The position numbers and the translations under genes are program-made. A stretch of DNA of 21,426 nucleotides from Allorhizocola sp044869915 (lineage in GTDB: Bacteria; Actinomycetota; Actinomycetes; Mycobacteriales; Micromonosporaceae). Positions 8,424 through 16,671 of the stretch are shown in pieces. A model generated the notes under the pieces. The model was not told the origin of the DNA, did no database searches, and saw only the letters and a program-made list of their open reading frames with translations. The stretch spans positions 1-21,426 of the forward strand of contig JBIOYB010000493.1 in NCBI GenBank assembly GCA_044869915.1, read 5' to 3'. Numbering within the stretch: the stretch's first letter is position 1; each line of letters opens with the position of its first letter.

Positions 8424-10457
8424 TTAGTTGTCTGAGCCGACGTTTAACAGTTCACGAATACGTGGTCTTGGCCCGCGTTTCCAGTGGGTGTCGAGGGCTT
8501 GCGCCACGAGCGTGGCCGTGCCGGCAGCCCAGCGTTCCTTGCTGGTAGCCAGGACGATCTCGTCAGCCGTCAGGATGTGCGCAGCCTCAACGAGTCGCTT
8601 GGCTGCATCCTGGGTCCCGTGTTCGGCTTTGAGGATTCCGTTTGACTTGGCTTCACCGACAATGATGCGGCCGTCAATGATCAGGCAAAGGTCCAGTTCG
8701 ATGGAGTCAGAGTCGGTGACGACGCTGAACTCCGATGTCCATAGAACTGATCTCGCGTTGTTGCCTAGTTCGGCTGCCGCGAGGATCGGCAAGTAGCCGT
8801 GCTGGTTGAGCAGATTTCGGACCACCTGGTCTAGGGCGTAGTAGATGTGGGGCTCCGGGTCTTCTTTGTACCATCGGCCCTGTATGAGCGGGCTGACGTG
8901 TTCACAGGCTTCGCACGTAAATGTCGGCCCTACGTGCTCAATCCGGTAGAACGCTTCCCACCGACAGCGCGCGCAGCTCAGCAGAAAACCGCGCTTCACA
9001 ACATTGATGAGGAGAAGGTGATCCATCAGCTGCCGTGCCTCGCCCGCCTCCAGCTCAAGATGCTTGATGATGTCTTCGAGTGAGGTGAAGCCCTCGCTCC
9101 GGATCGCATACCCGATCCCGTAGTTGCCGTGTTTCTTTCCGCCGACGGGCAAGAAGGCGTTGAGTATCTCCCGTGTTGTTCCGGTCAGGTCTGCTGCTAT
9201 CGCAGCGAACGATCCCCACATATCCAAGGCGTTCTGTGCACGGCGACCCGCATCTGATCTTTCGATTCGCGCTCCTGAACGGGCGGCGATATCGCGGAAT
9301 AGATCGTCAGACGTAGGGAACCGCAGCTGGGGCTGCGCAAGCCGGTAGTCAACAGGATCACCAGAAGAAACGAAGCCCATGTTCGGCGAAGCGAAGGACA
9401 GCCCAGTTCTGCTGGTCCGGAAAACCGCATCTGGAAAGCCAGTTATTGGCATTGGGTGAAACGACTTGCTCGGGATCGCCGTGCGCGCCGGAGCCTGGTA
9501 ACCCGGCAGCCACACATCGACATGCCAATGCACGTCTACGCCGACCGACTGGGCGACTTCGGGCAGAGGAAGTTGAAGGGGCGCAAGTGTTACCACCTCC
9601 GATCCTTCGACGACTACGGGAAGGGTTCGGCGTACAGACGATACGGCCGGATCGACAAGCCAGGATCGCCCTGACGCATCAAGGAGGTCTACTGGAGCCA
9701 CGGCGCGAAGCAATGATCCGGTTCGGACAGTCTCGCCGCCAGGCACGGACCGCGTCTGGAACAGGTCGTTGATCTCCGTTACGAGTGCCTGGATCGCCTC
9801 AAGGTCCTCGCTTATGCTTGTGACCAGCACGGGAATGTCGTGATCTTCTGGGAGATCGCAGAGTTTGTGGATCGCGACCTTCGCGGTCCTTGAGTGACTC
9901 GAGTCGAGTACCGACCTGGGTACCCAGGCTCCGTGCGTGAAGACCCGGTCGGCCATCATCGCCAGGGCATGGTCCTCTGGCTGGTCGCCGATGACGCACA
10001 CCACTGGCGGCTCGTAATCCATGCTGCCCTTGAAAGTCCATCGCCTGGTGTGGCTGTACGGGCTGTCCGCAAGCAGGTCACTCACCATGGTGGAAGGAAG
10101 GATCGCGTCGCCGGCCGCCCCTGTTGCTTGCCGGTAGGCCTCTGCGAGATCCCAGCCGGACGCGGTACCAGTGATCGCAAGCGTGATCAGCTTGGGAAGA
10201 TCCTTTTCTCCCAGCGGAATGCGAATAACGACTTGATCGTCGCGGACGGGCTCATCGACCGCACCGATGCGTGACTCCACCATCAACCCAATGAATGGAT
10301 CGACCTCGTCGAGGTCGAAGACAACTGTGCGCGCATCGGGTTGGAACGGCACGGTCAGAAGGCGTCGCCGGGATTGCCCGTCGCGGTTCGGCCAGTCGAG
10401 GTCTTGCAGCCTGAATCTTGTGGGCTCCTGTCTATTGCCTCGATTGGGCTGCACCAC
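8424..10457 (-). CDS. Large protein with C4 zinc ribbon and C-terminal PD-(D/E)xK nuclease
   Basis: 677 aa counted from a GTG at 10457, preceded by AGG about 7 nt upstream. Seen: a four-cysteine zinc ribbon, C495-x2-C498 and C515-x2-C518; then a C-terminal nuclease core with IELDLCLIIDGRIIVGEAKSNG, in which D589, E602 and K604 match the D...ExK pattern of restriction-endonuclease-like folds. The first 480 residues are not recognised. It is the last gene of a minus-strand cluster after two HEPN-type genes. Its 5' end overlaps the preceding ORF by 103 nt in another frame, and that ORF's sequence looks like the natural N-terminus of a bigger protein. The two may therefore be one gene of about 840 codons split by a frameshift. 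Nuclease activity is a motif-based prediction; involvement in defence is inference from gene company. Confidence 0.75.
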   Translation of the reverse strand: MVQPNRGNRQEPTRFRLQDLDWPNRDGQSRRRLLTVPFQPDARTVVFDLDEVDPFIGLMVESRIGAVDEPVRDDQVVIRIPLGEKDLPKLITLAITGTASGWDLAEAYRQATGAAGDAILPSTMVSDLLADSPYSHTRRWTFKGSMDYEPPVVCVIGDQPEDHALAMMADRVFTHGAWVPRSVLDSSHSRTAKVAIHKLCDLPEDHDIPVLVTSISEDLEAIQALVTEINDLFQTRSVPGGETVRTGSLLRAVAPVDLLDASGRSWLVDPAVSSVRRTLPVVVEGSEVVTLAPLQLPLPEVAQSVGVDVHWHVDVWLPGYQAPARTAIPSKSFHPMPITGFPDAVFRTSRTGLSFASPNMGFVSSGDPVDYRLAQPQLRFPTSDDLFRDIAARSGARIERSDAGRRAQNALDMWGSFAAIAADLTGTTREILNAFLPVGGKKHGNYGIGYAIRSEGFTSLEDIIKHLELEAGEARQLMDHLLLINVVKRGFLLSCARCRWEAFYRIEHVGPTFTCEACEHVSPLIQGRWYKEDPEPHIYYALDQVVRNLLNQHGYLPILAAAELGNNARSVLWTSEFSVVTDSDSIELDLCLIIDGRIIVGEAKSNGILKAEHGTQDAAKRLVEAAHILTADEIVLATSKERWAAGTATLVAQALDTHWKRGPRPRIRELLNVGSDN

Positions 10458-10864
10458 GCGTCTACCTGATCTGCGAATGCATCCCAGTTGCCTTCGCGGG
10501 CGAGACGCTCAAGCCGTAAGCGATTCCAGGTTTCGTCTGCCGACTGACCCTCGTATCCGTGCTTCGTGATGATCTCGGATTTGACTCCGTCATCATTGCC
10601 GAGATCCCCGACGGTCCGCAGATGGCCGCCGACGTAGTCCGGGTCGAATAGGCGCAGAAAGGGAAGCAGCTCTGGTGCGGTTTGCCCTAAGCCCAAATCG
10701 ATCGGGACAACTATGTCGCCCGCGCCTCCCCAAACCCGAGCCAGCACTGCATTCGCGCGGCGAGCATCGAAGATCCAGTTGTCGAAGATGCCATAAGCCA
10801 GCGCGAACCTCGGCGGTCGCAGGCTCGCGCTGATGTGCCGAAAGTCGAGGTTCTTCTGTGGCAC
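10355..10864 (-). CDS. 169-aa ORF, possible detached N-terminal domain of the next gene
   Basis: Coding-like sequence on the minus strand, starting at a GTG at 10864 (GGGG 6 nt upstream), 26 nt after the stop of the preceding gene. The frame is open further 5' but there it only shadows that gene. Seen: FALAYGIFDNWIFDARRANAV, RVWGGAGDIVVPIDLG and LLPFLRLFDPDYVGG, a compact alpha/beta domain of a kind I associate with the first 120 residues of large uncharacterised proteins; I cannot name it. After about residue 135 the sequence turns low-complexity (CKTSTGRTATGNPGDAF), while the overlapping frame of the 677-aa gene becomes protein-like. This suggests that a base was gained or lost near 10400-10470, or that ribosomes switch frame there. 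A separate small protein remains possible. Confidence 0.55.
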   Translation of the reverse strand: MPQKNLDFRHISASLRPPRFALAYGIFDNWIFDARRANAVLARVWGGAGDIVVPIDLGLGQTAPELLPFLRLFDPDYVGGHLRTVGDLGNDDGVKSEIITKHGYEGQSADETWNRLRLERLAREGNWDAFADQVDAWCSPIEAIDRSPQDSGCKTSTGRTATGNPGDAF

Positions 10865-10890
10865 CGTAGCCCCATTGTCGCTTGCGATGA

Positions 10891-12069
10891 CTATCGGAAT
10901 CGTGCGTCGGCCCGAGGCCAGGGAGAGATGTAGGCGTAGCCTGTAATGATCTCCTGGAAGGTGGTGTGGAGAGCGACAAGCCTTCGCATCGGGTCGCGGT
11001 AGTACTTGATCTCGTTGGCAGGTATGGATATAGGGTTGCGGCGCTCGATTGCAGCCGCTGGGTTTTCTCCGCGAACGCGAAACGCCCGCGTGTTCGCCTC
11101 CTGCACATAGTCGTATGGATGTGGTTCGTGGCCGGGAAACCATAGGTGGGAAGCCAGCTGCCAAGCTGTTTGGCACAGCTCGGCTGTCGCGTTCCAGTCT
11201 GCGATCCCCACCGTTGGGTGCCGCTGAGCCATCTCCCGGAAGTGCCGGATCTCTTCGACGGCGATGACAACGGCGTAGAGAAGGACGAGTTCGCTGCTGT
11301 AGTGGTCATATGACGGGACGTTGAAGTTGTTGTGGCCGTACACGACTTCTGTGACGTCCGCGAGTGGATGGACGAATGCGCTGAGAAAGCGGTAGTGCAC
11401 TTCGAGCTTAGTGATCGCCGCTTCGTCGGCGAAGCCGTTGGACATCAGGTTCTTTTTGATGCTCGACCAGCTCAGATAAGTCCTGTAGATATGATCATTT
11501 TCTTGGGCGAACTTTCGGTCGTCTTCGATGTCGCCGATGCCGTCGTCGAACTCGGCCTGGGCGCTGGCGGGACCGAGGTAGGGCTGGTATTGCTTCAGCA
11601 GAAAGTAATGTGGACTGATGATGTAGGTTTGCCCGCGCTCGTCCGGAGTGGACCGGAGGCCTTCATAGGTGACCTCGACCATGTTCTTCTTGCGCGCCCA
11701 GTCGATGACCTCCGTAAACGCTTCGCCCGCTTCGCGTCTTTGCTGCCAGTCGACCCAGGTAGCGTCATCGACACCGGTGTACACGCGGATGTAGCGCGCG
11801 CCCAGGAACACGAGGTGGTCCACCAGCATGTGCTCCAAAGCCGTGCGCAAGCTGGCGAAGGCGACCAGATAACTATCGCTAGCGGCCTGCGCCAGGGCGG
11901 CCTCCAGATATTGACCAAGGTTTCTGACGCGGTCCGCGCATTCGGTGTGCTGCATGTGCTGAGTGTCGTTCTGGTGCTGTAACCGGTTTCGTAAGCTGTG
12001 GAGTTCCTCCACCAGTCGGGTCGCCGTACCCACCAAATCTCGATGCTCAAACGAGCCTGGCCAGGTCAC
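10891..12069 (-). CDS. HEPN/DUF5677-like protein, candidate RNase or RNA-binding
   Basis: 392 aa from a GTG at 12069, chosen because GGAGAGG stands 8 nt upstream; the longer frame to 12231 adds 54 residues without coding character. Seen: a helical protein with FASLRTALEHMLVDHL (about 71-86) and YRFLSAFVHPLADV (226-239), containing R227-x6-H234. This pairing of an Arg/Glu helix with a later LSxxxHP segment is typical of DUF5677-type HEPN relatives, in which the Rx4-6H motif can form an RNase active site. No enzyme signature is present in the rest. It follows the HEPN gene by about 240 nt and precedes the 169-aa ORF by 26 nt, so it is probably co-transcribed with the zinc-ribbon nuclease. The family call is moderate; catalytic activity is unproven. 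Confidence 0.6.
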   Translation of the reverse strand: MTWPGSFEHRDLVGTATRLVEELHSLRNRLQHQNDTQHMQHTECADRVRNLGQYLEAALAQAASDSYLVAFASLRTALEHMLVDHLVFLGARYIRVYTGVDDATWVDWQQRREAGEAFTEVIDWARKKNMVEVTYEGLRSTPDERGQTYIISPHYFLLKQYQPYLGPASAQAEFDDGIGDIEDDRKFAQENDHIYRTYLSWSSIKKNLMSNGFADEAAITKLEVHYRFLSAFVHPLADVTEVVYGHNNFNVPSYDHYSSELVLLYAVVIAVEEIRHFREMAQRHPTVGIADWNATAELCQTAWQLASHLWFPGHEPHPYDYVQEANTRAFRVRGENPAAAIERRNPISIPANEIKYYRDPMRRLVALHTTFQEIITGYAYISPWPRADARFR

Positions 12070-12309
12070 AGCCTCAACCTCTCCGTGGTCCACACGCGGC
12101 GCGCCGCAGCGAGCATCGACGCTATCGCAACCCAGAGCGATTCCACCGGCGGCGCGCCGAGGAGAAGCGAGCGGTCTGGAACACGATCGGGCGCAGGCCC
12201 GCCACACACGGAGATGATCACCGGACGACACCGGTAAGTGCGGAGTCGCCAGTAGTGGCCGCCGTCGCCGGTGCCAGAACCGCCTGATCTCGTTGTTCGT
12301 CCCTCACGC
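12070..12309. other. 240-nt spacer between the two HEPN-type genes
   Basis: No credible gene was seen. It holds the ribosome site GGAGAGG for the gene starting at 12069. Its length would allow an internal promoter, but I could not pick out convincing -35/-10 boxes. Confidence 0.4.
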
Positions 12310-13356
12310 TCAGCCCAGCGAGAAGCTAGACTCCGATCCTTTCCGGACAATCGGCGCAGCGTCAAGGCCGTCGCTCGCAGGACGGGCCAGCACCAACGCC
12401 CCGCCGTCAGGCTCATGCTCGCCCGTCCTACGGAGCAGTCCGTGAGCACCGAGGAAGTCGATCATCACCCGCACGGCATTGCCGGCTTCATGGTGGTCTG
12501 GTGCCGCACCACGATGAGCTGCATCGTTGCGAAGGTCGTTTAGCCAGCGCAACCGATCGACCGGAACAGCGAGCTGAAGGCCGGAATGCTCGACGATCGA
12601 GATGTAGTCGCCGAGAGCTGTCCGCTCGTTAATGCGGTTTCGCTGAGGTTCGGGTAGTTGGCCGCCGTGGCTGCGGACATGGCGGCCGAGGGCGATCTCG
12701 AGGGCAGTGGCTGCGTCGATGATTGCGCGCCGGTCACCGTGGCGTCTGTGTGCGGCCCGTGCGTCACGACTGAGCACTTCTTCGAGCGGCGGTTCTTTGC
12801 CGTCACGGACGAACCCGAGGATGTCGGCCCATTCCTGCGCTCGAAGTGGAAGCACGCGAGGTGTAGTGATCGTGATGGCCAGGGCGCCGTCGTGTGGTGG
12901 CTCGACGAACGTGAGCCCTACGCCGACGGACTCAGCATCGTACACACGGTGATTGGGGTCGAGGTCCTGGCCGGTCACAATCTCAGTCCACGTGCGCACG
13001 TCGTTGAACCACTTATTGATGTAATTGACGAGCTGATGTTCAGGGGTGAACCAAGGCATGTGGTCGTAGGCTGGGCCTTCGACATCGGTCACGACCACCC
13101 GATGAAGTGCGGTGGCTGGCCGAAGCGACCCGGGAATGTGAGCGCCGTACTCCAGCGCCCAAACAGTCTGCTCGCCGACCAACGCGGCGGGCGGTTCAGT
13201 GCTGAGAATAGGAGGCGGCCCGCCGACCGGTGGCCGGTTGTCAGGCAGCACGACGCTGAACCGGAGCTTGTCGTAGCCGGCCGGGTACGCCGCACTAAGC
13301 GCGTCGCACATCACCCAGATGTGCACCGGCAGCTCGAAAATCGCTGTCACCACCAT
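12310..13356 (-). CDS. HEPN-domain protein (Rx4H), candidate RNase toxin
   Basis: 348 aa from an ATG at 13356 preceded by GGGAGGGG 6 nt upstream, a strong ribosome site. Seen: a C-terminal helical domain (about 195-310) with IIDAATALEIALGRHVRSH, then WLNDLRNDAAHRG carrying R276-N277-x3-H281, the RN...H pattern of HEPN domains, which in many members is the RNase active site. The first 190 residues form a beta-rich domain I do not recognise; it could sense a trigger or hold a partner. It is the first substantial gene of the minus-strand cluster that continues with a second HEPN-like protein and a PD-(D/E)xK nuclease. The frame is open upstream to an ATG at 13485 that overlaps the stop of a 40-codon ORF (TAATG), so a protein 43 residues longer cannot be excluded. 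HEPN assignment is fairly secure; role in abortive immunity is inference. Confidence 0.7.
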   Translation of the reverse strand: MVVTAIFELPVHIWVMCDALSAAYPAGYDKLRFSVVLPDNRPPVGGPPPILSTEPPAALVGEQTVWALEYGAHIPGSLRPATALHRVVVTDVEGPAYDHMPWFTPEHQLVNYINKWFNDVRTWTEIVTGQDLDPNHRVYDAESVGVGLTFVEPPHDGALAITITTPRVLPLRAQEWADILGFVRDGKEPPLEEVLSRDARAAHRRHGDRRAIIDAATALEIALGRHVRSHGGQLPEPQRNRINERTALGDYISIVEHSGLQLAVPVDRLRWLNDLRNDAAHRGAAPDHHEAGNAVRVMIDFLGAHGLLRRTGEHEPDGGALVLARPASDGLDAAPIVRKGSESSFSLG

Positions 13357-13484
13357 GTCGATCCCCTCCCAGCACGCCTCCAGCCGGGACCCGCCGGCAC
13401 ACGATGCCTCAGCGTAGATACTCGCCTCAGGTGGTGCTGAGAATATTTGAAGTGCCGGTCGGGCGGCTCGGCCTATCTGCCTCA

Positions 13485-13607
13485 TTACGGCTGCGCGGGG
13501 GTGCAGTAAACATAAGGCCAGGTCCTCTGCGCCACAGTCGGGCGCTGTGAGGGTCGTTCAACGGAGCATCCGCACCGCGGCAGAAGAGCACACAGCACCT
13601 CGATCAA
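13485..13607 (-). CDS. Possible 40-aa leader ORF before the HEPN gene
   Basis: A TTG at 13607 follows AGGAGGAGG with 6-nt spacing, one of the best ribosome sites in the window, and opens a 40-codon frame. Its TAA overlaps an in-frame ATG of the HEPN gene (TAATG at 13487-13483), an arrangement typical of translational coupling. The peptide (MIEVLCALLPRCGC...) matches nothing I know, and its codon use is not clearly coding. The rest of the stretch from 13357 to 13673 shows no other gene. Confidence 0.25.
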   Translation of the reverse strand: MIEVLCALLPRCGCSVERPSQRPTVAQRTWPYVYCTPAQP

Positions 13608-13673
13608 ATCTGACCTCCTCCTGGTTACGTAGAGCCACGCAATAAGAGGCACACACTTCTAGGCTGCATCCAA

Positions 13674-13986
13674 TTGCGACGATTCGGTGGGCCAAATGTT
13701 CGACTCCACCCGCCTGCCGGGCCCATCAGCACGCTGCCGGAGCGAGGAAAAGGGGGACCTGCAGAAGGAGCCGCCCGGCGGTGTCGCAGTCGAGGCCGAC
13801 AACCACGGCCTCGGGCGCTCGCGCGGCGGCCTGACCACCAGGCTGCACCTCGCCATCGAGCAGGGGCAAAAGCCCATGTCCATCGTGATCACCCTCAAAG
13901 CACCGTGCCGTGGCCACGAGGTACGACAGCTCACGGTCCGCTACGAGGAAACCGTACTGGTAGCGGCCGTCAATGAGCGGCTGTGA
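13674..13986 (+). pseudogene. IS5-family transposase relic, internally deleted and frameshifted
   Basis: Recognisable pieces of an IS427-like IS5 transposase: MFDST (first catalytic Asp region), a disturbed VRAHQHAAGA segment that fits better in a neighbouring frame (13674-13760), then KEPPGG, HGLGRSRGGLTT and QGQKPMSIVIT. The sequence then jumps directly to a typical C-terminus, LTVRYEETVLVAAVNERL, ending in TGA at 13984-13986. The second catalytic Asp, the Glu and roughly 100 codons between are missing. No clear terminal repeats were found. It cannot encode an active enzyme. The family call rests on remembered motif order. Confidence 0.7.
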
Positions 13987-14097
13987 CCAGCACATCTGAC
14001 GCTATACCCTCTCCGAGGCGCCAGCAGCTGATGAACCGCTCGCCCAAGCCCGAGCGCTACGGCGTCTGACGGCGGATACCTGTCAACGCCGGTGACG

Positions 14098-14463
14098 TCA
14101 GGAAGACATCAGGCAGAAGGGGTGGCCAGCCGGATCCAGGAGTACCCGCCAGCGTCCGTCGCCGGGCTGATGGTCCGGTTTGGCCGCGCCGAATTCCAGG
14201 GCCAGCTCTTCCATCGCATCGAGGTCGTCAGCGCGGAAATCCAGGTGGAACTGTTGTGGCACGTCCTGACCCGGCCACTGCGGAGCCCGGTATCCGTCAA
14301 CCCGCTGGAATCCCAGATCACAGCCGGAGTCGTCCGTCAGAGCGACGAACTCGTCCGTACTGAAGAGTTCGCGCATCCCGGTCAGTGCACCGTAGAAGTC
14401 CGCCAGCGTCTGCGGGTCGGCACAATCCAGAGTCACCCCTCGCAGTACAGCGCCTGGCACCAT
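14098..14463 (-). CDS. VOC-superfamily (glyoxalase-like) protein
   Basis: 121 aa, a single vicinal-oxygen-chelate module. Seen: VLRGVTLDCADPQTLADFYGALTG at the start, the usual first strand and helix of the fold; FHLDFRADDLD with H73; and LLDPAGHPFCL with H114 at the end, both at positions that often bind metal or substrate. The ATG at 14463 has AAGGAG 3 nt upstream; the next codon, GTG, would give better spacing. An upstream extension to 14643 lacks coding character. The gene stands alone: the sugar transporter operon ends 187 nt upstream on the same strand. Members act in resistance or small-molecule metabolism, or are of unknown use; no substrate can be assigned. Confidence 0.8.
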   Translation of the reverse strand: MVPGAVLRGVTLDCADPQTLADFYGALTGMRELFSTDEFVALTDDSGCDLGFQRVDGYRAPQWPGQDVPQQFHLDFRADDLDAMEELALEFGAAKPDHQPGDGRWRVLLDPAGHPFCLMSS

Positions 14464-14649
14464 TCGCTCCTTCGCGTCCGCGTCTGTCTCCGTGAGCCGC
14501 CGCTGCACGCGATCACCGGCCACAGCCACACCGTACTCGCCACATCCACCGCTGAAGTAGCGGTTTACCCCTGCCTCAGAGCAACGGGTGGCTGTGACCG
14601 GCGCTTTCGATACACGCCCTAGCCGTGAGGTTGTAAATCTCATCCCAGG

Positions 14650-16671
14650 TCAGCCCTTCACCGCGCCGGCGGTGAGCCCCTCGGTCAGGAAGCGCTGCCC
14701 GAAGGCGTACATGACCACCACCGGGATGCTGACGAGCAGCGACGCCGCGGCGAGCTGTCCCTGCGGCACGACGTCCCCGGTGATCATCGACTGCATCCCC
14801 ACGGGGAGCGTCTTGTACTCGTCCTTCGTGATGAACACGAAGGCGAATAGGAACTCGTTCCAGGCATTGGTCAGGGTGAACAGAGCGACCGCCAGCAGCC
14901 CCGGCCTGGCGAGGGGCAGGACCACCCGGCGCAATGCCTGGACGCGGGTGCAGCCGTCGACCAGCGCGGCTTCCTCCAGCTCCACGGGGATCGACGAGAA
15001 GTACCCCGTCAGCAACCAGGTGGCGAACGGAAGCGTGAAGGTCGGGTAGGTCACCACCAGAGACCACAACGAGTCGGTGAGCCGCACCCCGATGAGCAGC
15101 TGGTACAGCGGGATGAACAGCAGCGCGCCCGGCATCACGTAGGTGAGCAGCACAGTGACGGTGAAACTCTGTGCCCCGCGGAACCGCAGCCGGGCCAGCG
15201 CGTAGCCCGCCAAGGCGGCGCAGACCAGTGCCACCGCGGTGGACGCGACGGACACCAGCACCGTGTTGAGGTACCAGCGGCCGAAGGGCTTGGTGGTGAA
15301 CAGGTCACCGAACTGCTCCAGGGTCCACGGCGTCGGCCACAGGTCGTGGTCGCGCATGACGATCTGGCCCTCGGACTTGAAGGCCGTGACGGCGATCCAG
15401 TACAGCGGGGCCAGCACGAAGACGAGCAACCCGGCCAGCGCGACGCCGGATCCCAGGCGCGATACCAGGGACGACGCCCGGCGACGTCCCCAGGCCCGCA
15501 ATGCCGAGACCACCCGACCGACCGCCGCCGCGACCAGCAGGATCACCCCGAGGACCACCGCCGCCTTCCACAAGATCTGTGGTGACGCCCAGGCCAGCAG
15601 ACCGGTGACCGCCGCGGTGACGACCCACGGCAGCGCCTTCCGTGCCTTCCGTGCCGTCCGGGCCCGCCTGGGTGGCTCGGTGCCGGGGCCTGGGCGCAAC
15701 AACCGGACCAGGACAAACACCAGCCCACCGATGACGGGCAGCATCACGAGCGTGACCGCCGCCCCCGCGCCGTACTGCAGTTGCAGGATCGCCTTCGAGT
15801 AGGCGACCAGCACATACGGCGCGGTCGCGTCGCCCGGGCCGCCTTGCGTCAGCAACCAGATGAGGTCGAAGTTGTTGAACGTCCAGATCGACGACAGGGT
15901 CACTGTCACTGTGATCACGTGGCGCAGTCCGGGCAGCGTCACGTGGACGAACCGCTGCCACGATGAGGCGCCGTCGACGGTCGCCGCCTCGTACCGGTCC
16001 GCCGGGATGGCCTTCAACCCCGCGAGGAACGCGATGGTGAAGAATGGCACCCCCTTCCACACGTTGACGAGGATCACCGACGGCATGGCCAGCGACGCGT
16101 CGGACAGCCAGCCCGCGGGCCAGCTGTCGACCAGGTGCGCACTGGCCAGCAGTGGCCCGATCCTCGACTCGGTGAGCAGTATGTTGACGCTGCCGAAGAT
16201 CGGGTCGAGCAGCGAGCGCCAGCTGAACGCCGTGACCACCGTCGGCACCACCCACGGCAACAGGAGCAGCCCGGCCAGCACGGCCCGCCCACGACGCCGA
16301 TGGTGCAGCAGCAAGGCCGCGGACAGCCCCAGCACCACCTTGAACACTTCGGCGTACGCGGTGAAGACGAACGAGTTCACCACGCCCGTATGGAACTGCT
16401 CGTCGCCGGCGAGGGCGGTGTAGTTGTCCAGGCCGACGAATACGCTGCGCTGCCCGTGCCGTTCCGTCGTGCTGGTGACGATCGACCGGGCGATTGGCAC
16501 CAGCACGAGCCCGCCGACCAGCACGGCCGTGGGCGTCAGAAACAGTGCCGCCAGCCGCCAGTCACGACCCAGCCGCCGAGCCAGCCGCCGCTGTGCCGCC
16601 GTGAGGGAGCCGGGCTCCGGCGGCGAGGATGCCCCCGCGGCCGGGGCCGGCGCTGGACGGACAGACGTCAA
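14650..16671 (-). CDS. Fused MalF-MalG-type sugar ABC transporter permease
   Basis: One 673-aa polypeptide holding both membrane subunits of a CUT1-type sugar importer. Residues about 35-325 are MalF-like, with the ATPase-contact loop EAATVDGASSWQRFVHVTLPG at 228-248. Residues about 405-670 are MalG-like, with the second loop EEAALVDGC...VVLPL at 567-586. Between them lie a basic linker (330-346) and two extra membrane helices (about 347-363 and 368-388). These form a hairpin, which keeps both halves in their normal cytoplasm-facing orientation. The start is a TTG at 16671 that shares bases with the TGA of the binding-protein gene (TTGA), so the two are translationally coupled; the open frame upstream to 16932 only shadows that gene. 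No ATPase gene is nearby, so a shared ATPase from elsewhere is likely. The substrate is unknown. Confidence 0.85.
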   Translation of the reverse strand: MTSVRPAPAPAAGASSPPEPGSLTAAQRRLARRLGRDWRLAALFLTPTAVLVGGLVLVPIARSIVTSTTERHGQRSVFVGLDNYTALAGDEQFHTGVVNSFVFTAYAEVFKVVLGLSAALLLHHRRRGRAVLAGLLLLPWVVPTVVTAFSWRSLLDPIFGSVNILLTESRIGPLLASAHLVDSWPAGWLSDASLAMPSVILVNVWKGVPFFTIAFLAGLKAIPADRYEAATVDGASSWQRFVHVTLPGLRHVITVTVTLSSIWTFNNFDLIWLLTQGGPGDATAPYVLVAYSKAILQLQYGAGAAVTLVMLPVIGGLVFVLVRLLRPGPGTEPPRRARTARKARKALPWVVTAAVTGLLAWASPQILWKAAVVLGVILLVAAAVGRVVSALRAWGRRRASSLVSRLGSGVALAGLLVFVLAPLYWIAVTAFKSEGQIVMRDHDLWPTPWTLEQFGDLFTTKPFGRWYLNTVLVSVASTAVALVCAALAGYALARLRFRGAQSFTVTVLLTYVMPGALLFIPLYQLLIGVRLTDSLWSLVVTYPTFTLPFATWLLTGYFSSIPVELEEAALVDGCTRVQALRRVVLPLARPGLLAVALFTLTNAWNEFLFAFVFITKDEYKTLPVGMQSMITGDVVPQGQLAAASLLVSIPVVVMYAFGQRFLTEGLTAGAVKG

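Noticed and set aside
10865..11176. 5' extension of the 169-aa ORF
   Set aside because: These codons are an out-of-frame reading of the HEPN/DUF5677-like gene and are not protein-like.
12070..12231. 5' extension of the HEPN/DUF5677-like gene to an ATG at 12231
   Set aside because: Low coding character and no ribosome site, whereas the GTG at 12069 has GGAGAGG at proper spacing.
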